This document shows, piece by piece, positions 1-6,479 of a DNA stretch of 33,662 nucleotides (the first letter of the stretch is position 1; each line of letters starts with the position of its first letter). The notes under the pieces are model-generated. The model was not told where the DNA came from. It saw only the letters and a program-made list of their open reading frames with translations, and did no database searches. Source of the stretch: Clostridiales bacterium DTU070 (GTDB lineage Bacteria > Bacillota > Clostridia > DSM-8532); the NCBI GenBank assembly GCA_001513105.1, contig LFSH01000075.1, positions 1-33,662 on the forward strand, in the 5' to 3' direction. The translations under genes and the position numbers were made by a program.

Positions 1-8
1 AAAACAAG

Positions 9-27
9 TTAACGGCCCTCTTTCGTT
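9..27 (+). repeat. 3' arm of a truncated third copy of the peptide-unit hairpin
   Basis: The sequence GTTAACGGCCCTCTTTCGTT at the window edge matches the loop and 3' arm of the hairpins that follow the two peptide genes (412-443 and 846-877). The downstream bases (an ACTGTAAA block at 47-54) also resemble those after the first hairpin. I infer that another peptide gene ends just before base 1 and that the array continues out of the window. Confidence 0.7.
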
Positions 28-109
28 ATAAACCATACAACAAAGACTGTAAAAAGAAATATCAAGAGATATTGCTAACAAAACAGGATAATTGAGATGA
101 GACCAGGAA

Positions 110-139
110 TTTAACGGATGTGAATTATAACGCTATATA
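110..139 (+). promoter_or_regulatory. candidate sigma-A promoter for peptide gene 1
   Basis: TTTAAC (110-115) and TATATA (134-139) are separated by 18 bases, about 75 bases upstream of the first peptide gene. The -35 element is weak, so this is tentative. Confidence 0.35.
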
Positions 140-146
140 AAGAAGC

Positions 147-185
147 AAAACCTGTTCTAAGAAATTAGCATAAACAGGTTGTTTT
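147..185 (+). promoter_or_regulatory. terminator-like hairpin in the leader of peptide gene 1
   Basis: AACCTGTT (149-156) pairs with AACAGGTT (173-180) and is followed by GTTTT, ending about 15 bases before the SD site of peptide 1. It lies between the candidate promoter and the gene. It could therefore be a leader attenuator, or the end of an upstream transcript. Confidence 0.45.
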
Positions 186-211
186 AAAAATACATATAAG
201 GAGATGAGAAT

Positions 212-385
212 ATGCAATATACATCACCGGCCATAAGCGCGCTCGGAACAGAAGGCCTGAGGCGGGATCAGGCAGAAATAGCGGGATTATGGGTTCTCAT
301 TGACACAGCGTTAGCAGTAATAGTTGCGGCAGCTGTTGCTTCAGTAGTGACCGTTATTGCATTTGCTATTGACATTACTCCGTAA
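212..385 (+). CDS. small peptide 1 of a tandem array, putative RiPP/bacteriocin-like precursor
   Basis: This 57-residue ORF has a good SD (AAGGAGATG) 7-10 bases before ATG. The protein starts MQYTSPAISALG, has a charged segment (residues 14-22), then a hydrophobic Val/Ala/Ile-rich stretch (about residues 24-50), and ends FAIDITP. It has no Cys. It aligns end to end with the peptide at 642-821: the first nine residues and last seven are identical while the middle differs. The spacing Y3, P6, I8, G12 matches the Y-x2-P-x-L-x3-G leader signature known from lasso-peptide precursors and bound by RRE domains. The hydrophobic remainder does not look like a lasso core. No modification enzyme is visible in the window. 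I infer a ribosomal secreted or modified peptide; the product class is unknown. Confidence 0.75.
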   Translation: MQYTSPAISALGTEGLRRDQAEIAGLWVLIDTALAVIVAAAVASVVTVIAFAIDITP

Positions 386-411
386 AATTTTCATATTGCA
401 TAAGTGATATG

Positions 412-443
412 ACGGAAGGGGCCCGTAAATGGCCTTCTTTCGT
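412..443 (+). repeat. conserved hairpin after peptide gene 1
   Basis: ACGGAAGGGGCC (412-423) pairs with GGCCTTCTTTCGT (431-443) around a 7-base loop, giving about 12 pairs with one bulged T. It lies 27 bases after the stop codon and is repeated after peptide 2 and at the window start. It resembles a terminator stem but lacks a clean T-run, so it may be a terminator or an mRNA 3'-end stabiliser. Confidence 0.7.
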
Positions 444-641
444 GTTTAGCCATAAAACTGTAAATGTTAAAAGGTAATATAGAACAAAGATTAAAGAATT
501 ATAAAAAGTTATGAAATCCGGAATTGTAAAAGATTTATATTATCACAGAAGAAATAGGAGAAGAATTCGAAAATATTTCTCTGTAATGAGAATTATTTAT
601 ATACAACCTGGTTCAGAAATACAGAGAAGGAGGTGAAGATA

Positions 642-821
642 ATGCAATATACATCACCGGCTATCAGCAAACTCGGGGCAGAAGGTTTTAGCCAGGATCA
701 TGCAGAGATTATGGGAGTATGGTTTCTTACCGAGACAGTAGTAGCAGCGATTGGAGTAGTTGCAGGAGTAGCTGCTGCAGTGACGATTTTTGTTCTCTTT
801 GCTATCGACATTACTCCGTAA
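642..821 (+). CDS. small peptide 2 of a tandem array, putative RiPP/bacteriocin-like precursor
   Basis: This is a 59-residue paralogue of the peptide at 212-385. I chose ATG 642 rather than GTG 633 because GAAGGAGGTG sits at 626-635 and ATG 642 gives the same MQYTSPAIS start as copy 1. Shared positions are MQYTSPAIS-x-LG-x-EG, D19, AEI, G25, W27 and the C-terminal FAIDITP. The hydrophobic segment (about residues 26-52) differs strongly and is two residues longer. The first 20 nucleotides are identical between copies and the 3' end is nearly so. Conserved ends around a diverged centre suggest that the ends are recognised by a shared export, processing or modification system. The actual product is not known. 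Confidence 0.75.
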   Translation: MQYTSPAISKLGAEGFSQDHAEIMGVWFLTETVVAAIGVVAGVAAAVTIFVLFAIDITP

Positions 822-845
822 ATTTCTTATTACATAAGTAATAAG

Positions 846-877
846 ACGGAAGGGGCCTGTTAACGGCCTTCTTTCGT
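846..877 (+). repeat. conserved hairpin after peptide gene 2
   Basis: ACGGAAGGGGCC (846-857) pairs with GGCCTTCTTTCGT (865-877) around TGTTAAC. It has the same stem as at 412-443 and lies 24 bases after the peptide 2 stop. A TTGACA/TATAAT promoter starts 13 bases further on, so the hairpin probably separates the peptide transcript from the transporter gene. Confidence 0.7.
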
Positions 878-889
878 TAATTGAGGTAA

Positions 890-916
890 TTGACAAAAAA
901 TGTAAAACCGTATAAT
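890..916 (+). promoter_or_regulatory. promoter for the ABC exporter gene
   Basis: Perfect TTGACA (890-895) and perfect TATAAT (911-916) are separated by 15 bases. The spacer is short; reading the -10 as TAATAT at 913 gives 17. It lies about 95 bases before the exporter start. Confidence 0.5.
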
Positions 917-1009
917 ATAAGATTAGAAGAATACTTTATGTTAATTTATATAAATTCAGGTATTATTATAAATATATTATACTATGAAGGAATAGGAGAT
1001 AAAATTGCT

Positions 1010-1297
1010 ATGAGTAAAGGAAAAACCATGAGAATGGGTATGAAAGCATTTTTTAAAATTGTATCTGAATTTATAACTGAAAATGAAGTTTCAATTATTA
1101 TTGGGTTTATTTTATCACTTTTGTTCTTTGTTTTTAACTCTGTATCTCCGTTTTTGACAAGATTTCTTATTGACAAGGTTTTTGCCGCCATGAGGGAAGA
1201 CCTTTTGATAGTTTTCCTGGTTTTGTCTGTTTCGGTACTGGTAATTGTTTCAGGAGCCGGACTTGGGTCTAACTTTATACTGGTAAGAGCATTTTAG
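1010..1297 (+). CDS. N-terminal fragment of an ABC exporter (TM1-TM2), ended by in-frame TAG
   Basis: The 95-residue product starts at ATG 1010, preceded by AGGAGAT (994-1000); the in-frame TTG at 890 lies inside the promoter and lacks an SD. It shows the first two helices of an ABC type-I exporter: one at about residues 28-52 ending in the typical PFLTRFLID elbow, and a second at about 66-90. It stops at TAG (1295-1297). The frame continues without shift (DIN then MKTKWALF) into the next ORF, whose sequence is the expected continuation of the same membrane domain. I infer one gene with a nonsense codon after TM2. It lies after the peptide array and would plausibly export those peptides if functional. 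Confidence 0.75.
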   Translation: MSKGKTMRMGMKAFFKIVSEFITENEVSIIIGFILSLLFFVFNSVSPFLTRFLIDKVFAAMREDLLIVFLVLSVSVLVIVSGAGLGSNFILVRAF

Positions 1298-1306
1298 GAT
1301 ATTAAT

Positions 1307-2671
1307 ATGAAAACAAAATGGGCACTGTTTAATAAAATCCGGAATGCGGGAATTGTCTTTTTCGGAGAGAACCGAAGCGGAGAAATTAATTACAGGCTGT
1401 TTAATGATACCGATACCCTGGACCGATTATATAATATTTTGTTCATAGGCCTTCCTTTGGATATAATCACAATACTGTTTTTGGGTATTACCATATTTAT
1501 ATGGAACTGGCAGCTGGCGATATTTATTTTTCTTGTCTTGATAGTGCAGGCGGTACTCATTGTGAAGCAAAGGAAAAAAATACTGGCGAATTACCAGGTT
1601 CAGAAAATGAAAACACAACACTTGTACGGTAATGTTGTGGAGTTCCTCAGGAATATCAACCTGATTAAAGGCATGGGAATGGAGGAGTTTTCAGGAAATA
1701 GCTTCCGGGAAGGCCTTAATGAGCTTAAAGAAGTAAATATAAAGACATTTATGGTAAATAACCTGACAAGTGTTTTGTCAAGTATGATAAATAATCTGTG
1801 GACATTCGGAATACTATGGTATGGAGGAAAACTTACTCTGCGGGGGGAAATAACTTTAGGTACGCTGATGGGATTACTGATTATTACAAATATGCTGTAT
1901 CCGCGGATTTCATCCATTACCGGAAGCATTTTGTCGTTCCAGGAAATCGGAGCCAGCATGATGCGGTTTCTTGAATACTATAATATCCCGCAGGCAGTGG
2001 CGGAGAGCAGGGAAGCGAAACCAGCCGCTGTACATAAGGGTGATATCAGGTTTGAGAATGTCAGTTTTGCCTATGACAGGGGGCCGAAAATACTGGATAA
2101 CGTGTCATTTTTAATCGAAGCCAAAAAAGCAACTGCCATTATCGGAAGCAACGGGGCAGGAAAAAGCACGATCTGCAAGCTGATTGCCAGGTTTTTTGAT
2201 CCTGTCGAGGGCAGAATAACAATAGACGGTGAAGATATAAAAGATTTTACCTTGGCTTCATTGAGATCTGTTATCAGATACCAGCCCCAGAACGAGTTCC
2301 TGCTGAGCGGTACCATACTTGAAAATATTACCTGCGGGGAGAAAGCGGCAAGTGAGGAAGAGGTGCTTGAGGCAGTCAGGAAAGCAAAAATAGCATCATT
2401 TATAGAGCAGCTTCCCGACGGACTTAATACCCGTATCGGGGAAGGCGGGCTGCAGCTTTCAGGAGGGCAGGCGCAAAGAATAGCATTGGCGAGAATTTAC
2501 TATCATAAACCGCCGATTGTTATTTTAGATGAGCCGACAGCATTTATAGATGCAGAAGGTGAGAGCCTGTTCAACGAAATAATCCGGGAACTGAAGGAGC
2601 AATGTACCGTTATAGTGGTTGCGCACAGGCAATCCACCATTAGCATGGCCGACAATAAAATACAATTATGA
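1307..2671 (+). CDS. ABC exporter, remaining membrane domain plus ATP-binding domain
   Basis: The 454-residue ORF is in the same frame as 1010-1297, separated only by TAG and three codons. AGGA overlapping the TAG could permit re-initiation at ATG 1307. Residues 1-220 carry the rest of an exporter membrane domain (the ENRSGEINYRLFNDTD coupling segment, then hydrophobic helices). The nucleotide-binding domain has Walker A GSNGAGKST, Q-loop QPQNEF, signature LSGGQAQR, Walker B VILDEPTAFID and switch histidine AHRQST. There is no C39 peptidase domain. The C-terminus stops at NKIQL, roughly 20-25 residues shorter than usual after the switch histidine. Family membership is certain; substrate (the nearby peptides) and activity of the split protein are inference. 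Confidence 0.8.
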   Translation: MKTKWALFNKIRNAGIVFFGENRSGEINYRLFNDTDTLDRLYNILFIGLPLDIITILFLGITIFIWNWQLAIFIFLVLIVQAVLIVKQRKKILANYQVQKMKTQHLYGNVVEFLRNINLIKGMGMEEFSGNSFREGLNELKEVNIKTFMVNNLTSVLSSMINNLWTFGILWYGGKLTLRGEITLGTLMGLLIITNMLYPRISSITGSILSFQEIGASMMRFLEYYNIPQAVAESREAKPAAVHKGDIRFENVSFAYDRGPKILDNVSFLIEAKKATAIIGSNGAGKSTICKLIARFFDPVEGRITIDGEDIKDFTLASLRSVIRYQPQNEFLLSGTILENITCGEKAASEEEVLEAVRKAKIASFIEQLPDGLNTRIGEGGLQLSGGQAQRIALARIYYHKPPIVILDEPTAFIDAEGESLFNEIIRELKEQCTVIVVAHRQSTISMADNKIQL

Positions 2672-2688
2672 TATGGGGGTATTCTGAA

Positions 2689-2994
2689 ATGGGAAATGAT
2701 AAAATCTTTTCGGTATTCAGGAAGTTTGGCTGGTTTTTGATTCCGCTTACGTTGGCAGCAAATTTTATTGCCTCCGGGCATATGAATGAGACCGTGGGAC
2801 TGCAAAAGGATATTATCAGCGGAACCACGCGCTATCATGTGCCTAAAAGCGTGTTTATTTTTTTAGTGCCCGCCATTCTCACCCTGTTATATGTTTATGT
2901 ATTAAACAGGAAGGAAAATGCTGCAAAGGGCATTATAATCAGTATTATTTTCTTTTTGGGAAACTTCTTTCTTATATTCGTTAATCTTAAATGA
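2689..2994 (+). CDS. small three-helix membrane protein, putative immunity/accessory protein
   Basis: The 101-residue protein starts at ATG 2689 with GGGGGT (2675-2680) nine bases upstream; the in-frame ATG 2668 overlaps the exporter end and has no SD. Hydrophobic segments lie near residues 12-27, 48-65 and 80-98, with a polar loop (about 28-45) between the first two. I do not recognise a family. Its position, immediately after the exporter and before an adaptor-ATPase-permease operon, is typical of immunity or accessory proteins in bacteriocin loci. That role is inference only. Confidence 0.65.
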   Translation: MGNDKIFSVFRKFGWFLIPLTLAANFIASGHMNETVGLQKDIISGTTRYHVPKSVFIFLVPAILTLLYVYVLNRKENAAKGIIISIIFFLGNFFLIFVNLK

Positions 2995-3009
2995 CATTTC
3001 TGATGCGGC

Positions 3010-3035
3010 TTTCCCGGACGGTGCAGTCCGGGAAA
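3010..3035 (+). terminator. hairpin after the small membrane protein
   Basis: TTTCCCGGAC (3010-3019) pairs perfectly with GTCCGGGAAA (3026-3035) around GGTGCA, 15 bases after the stop codon. There is no T-run, so termination efficiency is uncertain. Confidence 0.5.
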
Positions 3036-3163
3036 AACATTATTATCGGAATTAAAACCGAAACCTTTTGATCATTTTCGGATTAGTTCCAGGTCCCGTG
3101 AATATAAGTAATTGCACTAACGAAAAATAATAATTCAGCGCATGTTTCACGGAGGCCTGTACA

Positions 3164-4048
3164 ATGGATAAAAAAAGAAAGAAAAACAAAAGAGCATGGA
3201 TTATAACCGGAACATTAGCTGTTTTAATATCGATAATGGTATCTTACTATTTTCTTCGCCCGGCAAACTTATCCTACAGGAAGGTAAAAGCCCGGACAGG
3301 CAGTATTGCAGCCTATTACTCGTTCTCCGGCAATGTTGCATCAAAGAAGCGGCAGTCTGTATTTTCCGAAAAAGCAATACAGATATCCAGGATAAACACG
3401 GAGAGAGGGCAGGAGGTAAAAGCAGGCGATGTTCTGCTTGTTACCGCTGACGGCGATGAACTGATAGCTGAAATCGACGGTGAAGTGGCACTTATCAATG
3501 TTCAGGAGAACAAGCAGGTAATGCCGGGAACGCTTCTGATTGAAATAGTTGATTATAATGAGCTTAAAGTGGTGTTTAAAGTTGATGAGTATGATGTCAA
3601 TGCGTTAAGTACCGGTAAAGAGGCAATTATCCATATACCGGCGGTTAAAAAGGAGCTTAAAGGGAATATCAGGGAAATATCAAAAGAAGGCCGGATAGAA
3701 AACGGTGTTACGTTCTATACCGCCTCAATCGACATAAAGCAGGACGAAAGCATTCGTACGGGCATGTCAGCCGAAATCAGGCTTTTGAGTGAAAAAGCTG
3801 AAAATATTGTAGTTCTCCCGATGGACGTGATCCGGTTTGATGATCAAAATCAGCCCTATGTACTTAAAGCCGGCGAAAAAAACAAGGTTATAAAACAAAG
3901 CATTGTAACGGGAATTAATGATGGTATTTATGTTGAAATAAGAAGCGGGGTTACAGACGGAGAAGAGGTGTTTTACGAAAATGATTTGAAACCGGAGGCA
4001 TTATTGTTTCCTGAAGGAGGGAAAAACATAAGGTTAAATCCCAGGTGA
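3164..4048 (+). CDS. MacA/HlyD-like membrane-fusion (adaptor) subunit of an ABC efflux system
   Basis: The 294-residue protein starts at ATG 3164 with GGAGG (3151-3155). Residues 1-12 are very basic, followed by one membrane anchor (about 13-31). An extracellular region with the biotinyl-lipoyl-like fold follows (segments QISRINTERGQEVKAGDVLL and ALINVQENKQVMPGTLLIEI), then beta-barrel and membrane-proximal domains ending in RSGVTDGEEVFYEN. The usual coiled-coil hairpin is nearly absent, as is common in Gram-positive homologues without an outer membrane. It is followed after 8 bases by an ATPase gene and then a permease gene. Together they form a MacAB-type tripartite set. In some bacteriocin loci (for example AS-48 EFGH) such sets give immunity or aid export; that role here is inferred from context. 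Confidence 0.85.
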   Translation: MDKKRKKNKRAWIITGTLAVLISIMVSYYFLRPANLSYRKVKARTGSIAAYYSFSGNVASKKRQSVFSEKAIQISRINTERGQEVKAGDVLLVTADGDELIAEIDGEVALINVQENKQVMPGTLLIEIVDYNELKVVFKVDEYDVNALSTGKEAIIHIPAVKKELKGNIREISKEGRIENGVTFYTASIDIKQDESIRTGMSAEIRLLSEKAENIVVLPMDVIRFDDQNQPYVLKAGEKNKVIKQSIVTGINDGIYVEIRSGVTDGEEVFYENDLKPEALLFPEGGKNIRLNPR

Positions 4049-4056
4049 GGCAGAAG

Positions 4057-4737
4057 ATGAGTGAAATTGTCAGCATGAAAAACATATGCAAAAGTTATTA
4101 TCTGTGTGATGAAGAGATTAAGGTTCTGAAACATATAAACCTTAAGGTGTATAAGGGAGAATTCATATCGGTCCTGGGTCCTTCGGGTTCCGGAAAAACC
4201 ACGCTGATGAATATTATCGGATGCCTTGACGTGCCTACTTCGGGAAAATATATATTGTGCGGAAACGACATATCCGAAATGAACGAAACAGAGCTTGCAG
4301 TAATACGGAACAAGGAAATAGGCTTTGTTTTTCAAAGTTTTTTCCTTCTTCCAAGGCTGACGGCACTGCAGAATGTAGAACTTCCCCTTGTTTATTCCGG
4401 CTTGCCGCAGAAAGAACGCAGAGGCAGGGCGAAGGAAATGCTTTGCAGGGTTGGCCTTGCTGATAAAATGAATAACCTGCCGAGCCAGCTTTCAGGAGGC
4501 CAGCAGCAACGTGTGGCGATCGCCAGGGCTCTTGTAACTGAACCGTCAATTATTCTTGCAGACGAACCAACAGGCGCCCTGGACCAAAAAACCGGCGCAG
4601 ACATTATTGGATATTTTGAAAGGCTGAATGCCGAGGGCAGGACAATAATAATGATCACTCATGACATTAATGTTGCACGCCATGCGCACAGAACTGTAAA
4701 CATACTTGACGGACAGTTGACGGAGGCACGGGCTTAA
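4057..4737 (+). CDS. MacB/LolD-type ABC transporter ATP-binding protein
   Basis: The 226-residue ATPase starts at ATG 4057, with AGGTGAG (4043-4049) overlapping the adaptor stop codon; GTG 4045 is the in-frame alternative. It has Walker [11 protein letters not shown]-loop [11 protein letters not shown], signature [15 protein letters not shown], Walker [12 protein letters not shown] and switch histidine ITHD. The size and the [11 protein letters not shown] signature are typical of the MacB/LolD/SalX family, which drives mechanotransmission permeases rather than classical substrate translocation. Its stop overlaps the next start as TAATG, indicating translational coupling to the permease. Confidence 0.92.
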   Translation: MSEIVSMKNICKSYYLCDEEIKVLKHINLKVYKGEFISVLGPSGSGKTTLMNIIGCLDVPTSGKYILCGNDISEMNETELAVIRNKEIGFVFQSFFLLPRLTALQNVELPLVYSGLPQKERRGRAKEMLCRVGLADKMNNLPSQLSGGQQQRVAIARALVTEPSIILADEPTGALDQKTGADIIGYFERLNAEGRTIIMITHDINVARHAHRTVNILDGQLTEARA

Positions 4738-5909
4738 TGCTTTTTGAAAGCATCAGGATGTCTTTTGTGAATATAAGGAAAAACAAGCTAAGGTCACTGC
4801 TGACAATGCTGGGCATTGTTATCGGTGTGGCTTCAGTTATAGCTTTGATTACAATTGTCCGGGGAGCGGCAGATGATATAGGAAACAGGGTTATAAGTCT
4901 CGGCGGCAAAAAAATATATATCAATGTGATTGGAACTCCGCTGAAGCAGGGACTAACACATAATGATGCGGAAGAAATTCTGTCCGTTGGCAATATAACC
5001 GGTATCTCCCCGACGGTATCGGGTATGGCTTCGGTGGTTTACCAGGGCAAAGTGCTGGAAAATGTTGTTGTAGAAGGCAAGAACGAAGTGTATTTCAAGG
5101 CCGATCCCGATTTGCTGGCTTCGGGAAGGGCTGTTAACATTCTTGACCTAAAAAGCAGGAACCAGGTTGCGGTAATCGGGTTCAACATTGCAAGGGAGCT
5201 GTTTTTCGGAAGAAACCCCATAGGAGAGGAAATCATTATAAACGGAATGACCTACACGGTTATCGGCACCCTTAAGGAAACCACAGGCTTCAGGCCGGAT
5301 TCAACCAACGATGCCGTAATAATACCATATACAACGGCTTTGCGTGTTCTCGGCGTAAAATACATAAAGACCCTTGATGCCTATCTTGAGGATACAAGCC
5401 TTGCGGATCAGACAATAATGGAAATAAAGGGAATTTTAAACCGGGCCTTCAACTATAACGAAGATGCTTATAATGTTTATAACATGGGTGATATAATAGA
5501 TTCCTTCCAGTCGATAATGTCAATGATGTCTATGCTTCTTGCCGGAATTGCCGCAATATCCCTCGTCGTCGGCGGAATTGGAATCATGAATATGATGCTG
5601 GTATCAGTATCCGAGCGCACAACGGAAATAGGGCTGCGTAAAGCCTTAGGTGCAACACCGTTTGCAATAAGGCTACAGTTCATAACAGAATCCATATTTC
5701 TGTCGGTTACGGGAGGGATTATAGGATTAATAATGGGGGTGCTGCTGGCATATATACTTGCAGCGGTTATAGGCATAAGCGTGTCGGTTTCCCTGTCAAC
5801 AAACCTGCTTGCAGTTGGTTTCTCGGCGGCCGTCGGCATTGTATTCGGATATATGCCTGCAGGGAAAGCAAGCCGGCTTAACCCGATAGATGCCTTAAAA
5901 AGTCTTTAG
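4737..5909 (+). CDS. MacB-like FtsX-family ABC permease
   Basis: The 390-residue permease overlaps the ATPase stop by one base (TAATG). Topology is that of a MacB-type permease: TM1 (about residues 18-41), a large extracellular MacB_PCD-like domain (about 45-240), then three C-terminal helices (about 262-290, 315-345, 352-375). The cytoplasmic motif ERTTEIGLRKALGAT, which contacts the ATPase, is well conserved. With the adaptor and ATPase it forms a complete efflux or defence complex. It ends at base 5909, directly against the convergent minus-strand gene, with no room for a terminator. Confidence 0.9.
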   Translation: MLFESIRMSFVNIRKNKLRSLLTMLGIVIGVASVIALITIVRGAADDIGNRVISLGGKKIYINVIGTPLKQGLTHNDAEEILSVGNITGISPTVSGMASVVYQGKVLENVVVEGKNEVYFKADPDLLASGRAVNILDLKSRNQVAVIGFNIARELFFGRNPIGEEIIINGMTYTVIGTLKETTGFRPDSTNDAVIIPYTTALRVLGVKYIKTLDAYLEDTSLADQTIMEIKGILNRAFNYNEDAYNVYNMGDIIDSFQSIMSMMSMLLAGIAAISLVVGGIGIMNMMLVSVSERTTEIGLRKALGATPFAIRLQFITESIFLSVTGGIIGLIMGVLLAYILAAVIGISVSVSLSTNLLAVGFSAAVGIVFGYMPAGKASRLNPIDALKSL

Positions 5910-6212
5910 CTACCTGGCTTTGGGCGGAGGAACGGCAATTCCCGGATCAATATCAGGTCCCTGGAGAACTATTTTACGGTCAATGTCCGGTCCCTCAATC
6001 AGCATTCCGGGATCGCACAGGTATTCATTCATGGCCTGGGCGTTTCTGTACTCAGCTTTAAATACCAATAGATTTATATCATCCGTTTCTTCATGCTTTT
6101 CATACTTTTCATACTTATGGCATGCATTATTATCAATGCTGCTCAGAAAAAGAGCGGCAACCAAAAGCATAAATATCAGAGAGATACCAATCAGCTGTTT
6201 AATTCCTGTCAT
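5910..6212 (-). CDS. small secreted or membrane-anchored protein with a C-terminal GPDID repeat
   Basis: The 100-residue protein has an SD (GGAGTG at 6219-6224, minus strand) six bases before ATG 6212; a GTG nine bases upstream is less likely. Residues 1-27 form a signal peptide or membrane anchor. A Lys/Glu/Tyr-rich segment follows, then an Asp/Pro-rich tail with two copies of GPDID (EGPDID and QGPDID) ending in a proline run and a basic end. I do not recognise a family. It is convergent with the permease gene and their stop codons abut. Reading-frame quality, the SD and a TATAAT element upstream support a real gene. Confidence 0.6.
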   Translation of the reverse strand: MTGIKQLIGISLIFMLLVAALFLSSIDNNACHKYEKYEKHEETDDINLLVFKAEYRNAQAMNEYLCDPGMLIEGPDIDRKIVLQGPDIDPGIAVPPPKAR

Positions 6213-6241
6213 GGCAGTCACTCCGTTATTTTTTCGGATAT

Positions 6242-6247
6242 ATTATA
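6242..6247 (-). promoter_or_regulatory. candidate -10 element for the small secreted protein gene
   Basis: TATAAT on the minus strand lies about 30 bases upstream of the start codon at 6212. No good -35 is visible at the right distance. Confidence 0.35.
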
Positions 6248-6479
6248 CCTGTTTTGACGTGTTTAATACTTTTTTGTTCCAGGGTTCGTCCTGTTTATTT
6301 ATACGTAAAATGCAGTTGTTTTGATACGCGTTTAGCTTGTTTTGTTTGTTTTATACCTGAAATGGGCACTTTCGCACAACGGACTTTATGGATAAAATAA
6401 TAATCGGGGAGGCTTATAAAACGCCCGAACCACAGGTACATTAAACTGTAAAGATATTGAACCCGGGGTGAGAAAGAGA

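Noticed and set aside
212-821. Calling the peptides circular bacteriocins or lasso peptides outright
   Set aside because: The layout has some similarity (hydrophobic core, AS-48-like transporter set; lasso-like leader spacing), but no cyclase, leader protease or DUF95 protein is present and the core sequence does not fit either class.
1-885. CRISPR or insertion sequence explanation for the repeats at the left end
   Set aside because: Repeat units are about 430 bases, contain intact ORFs with SD sites, and lack short regular repeats, terminal inverted repeats or a transposase.
890-1009. Upstream in-frame extension of the exporter fragment starting at TTG 890
   Set aside because: The TTG is part of a TTGACA promoter element, there is no SD, and ATG 1010 has AGGAGAT at the right distance.
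1295-1297. TAG read as pyrrolysine or suppressed by a tRNA in this window
   Set aside because: The exporter family has no catalytic reason for pyrrolysine, no pyl genes are visible, and both tRNAs here are ordinary serine tRNAs (UGA and GCU).
5920-6324. Plus-strand ORF of 134 residues opposite the small secreted protein
   Set aside because: It lacks an SD, its composition (Ser/Ile/Phe/Cys runs) looks like an antisense shadow, and the minus-strand frame has a signal peptide and good SD.
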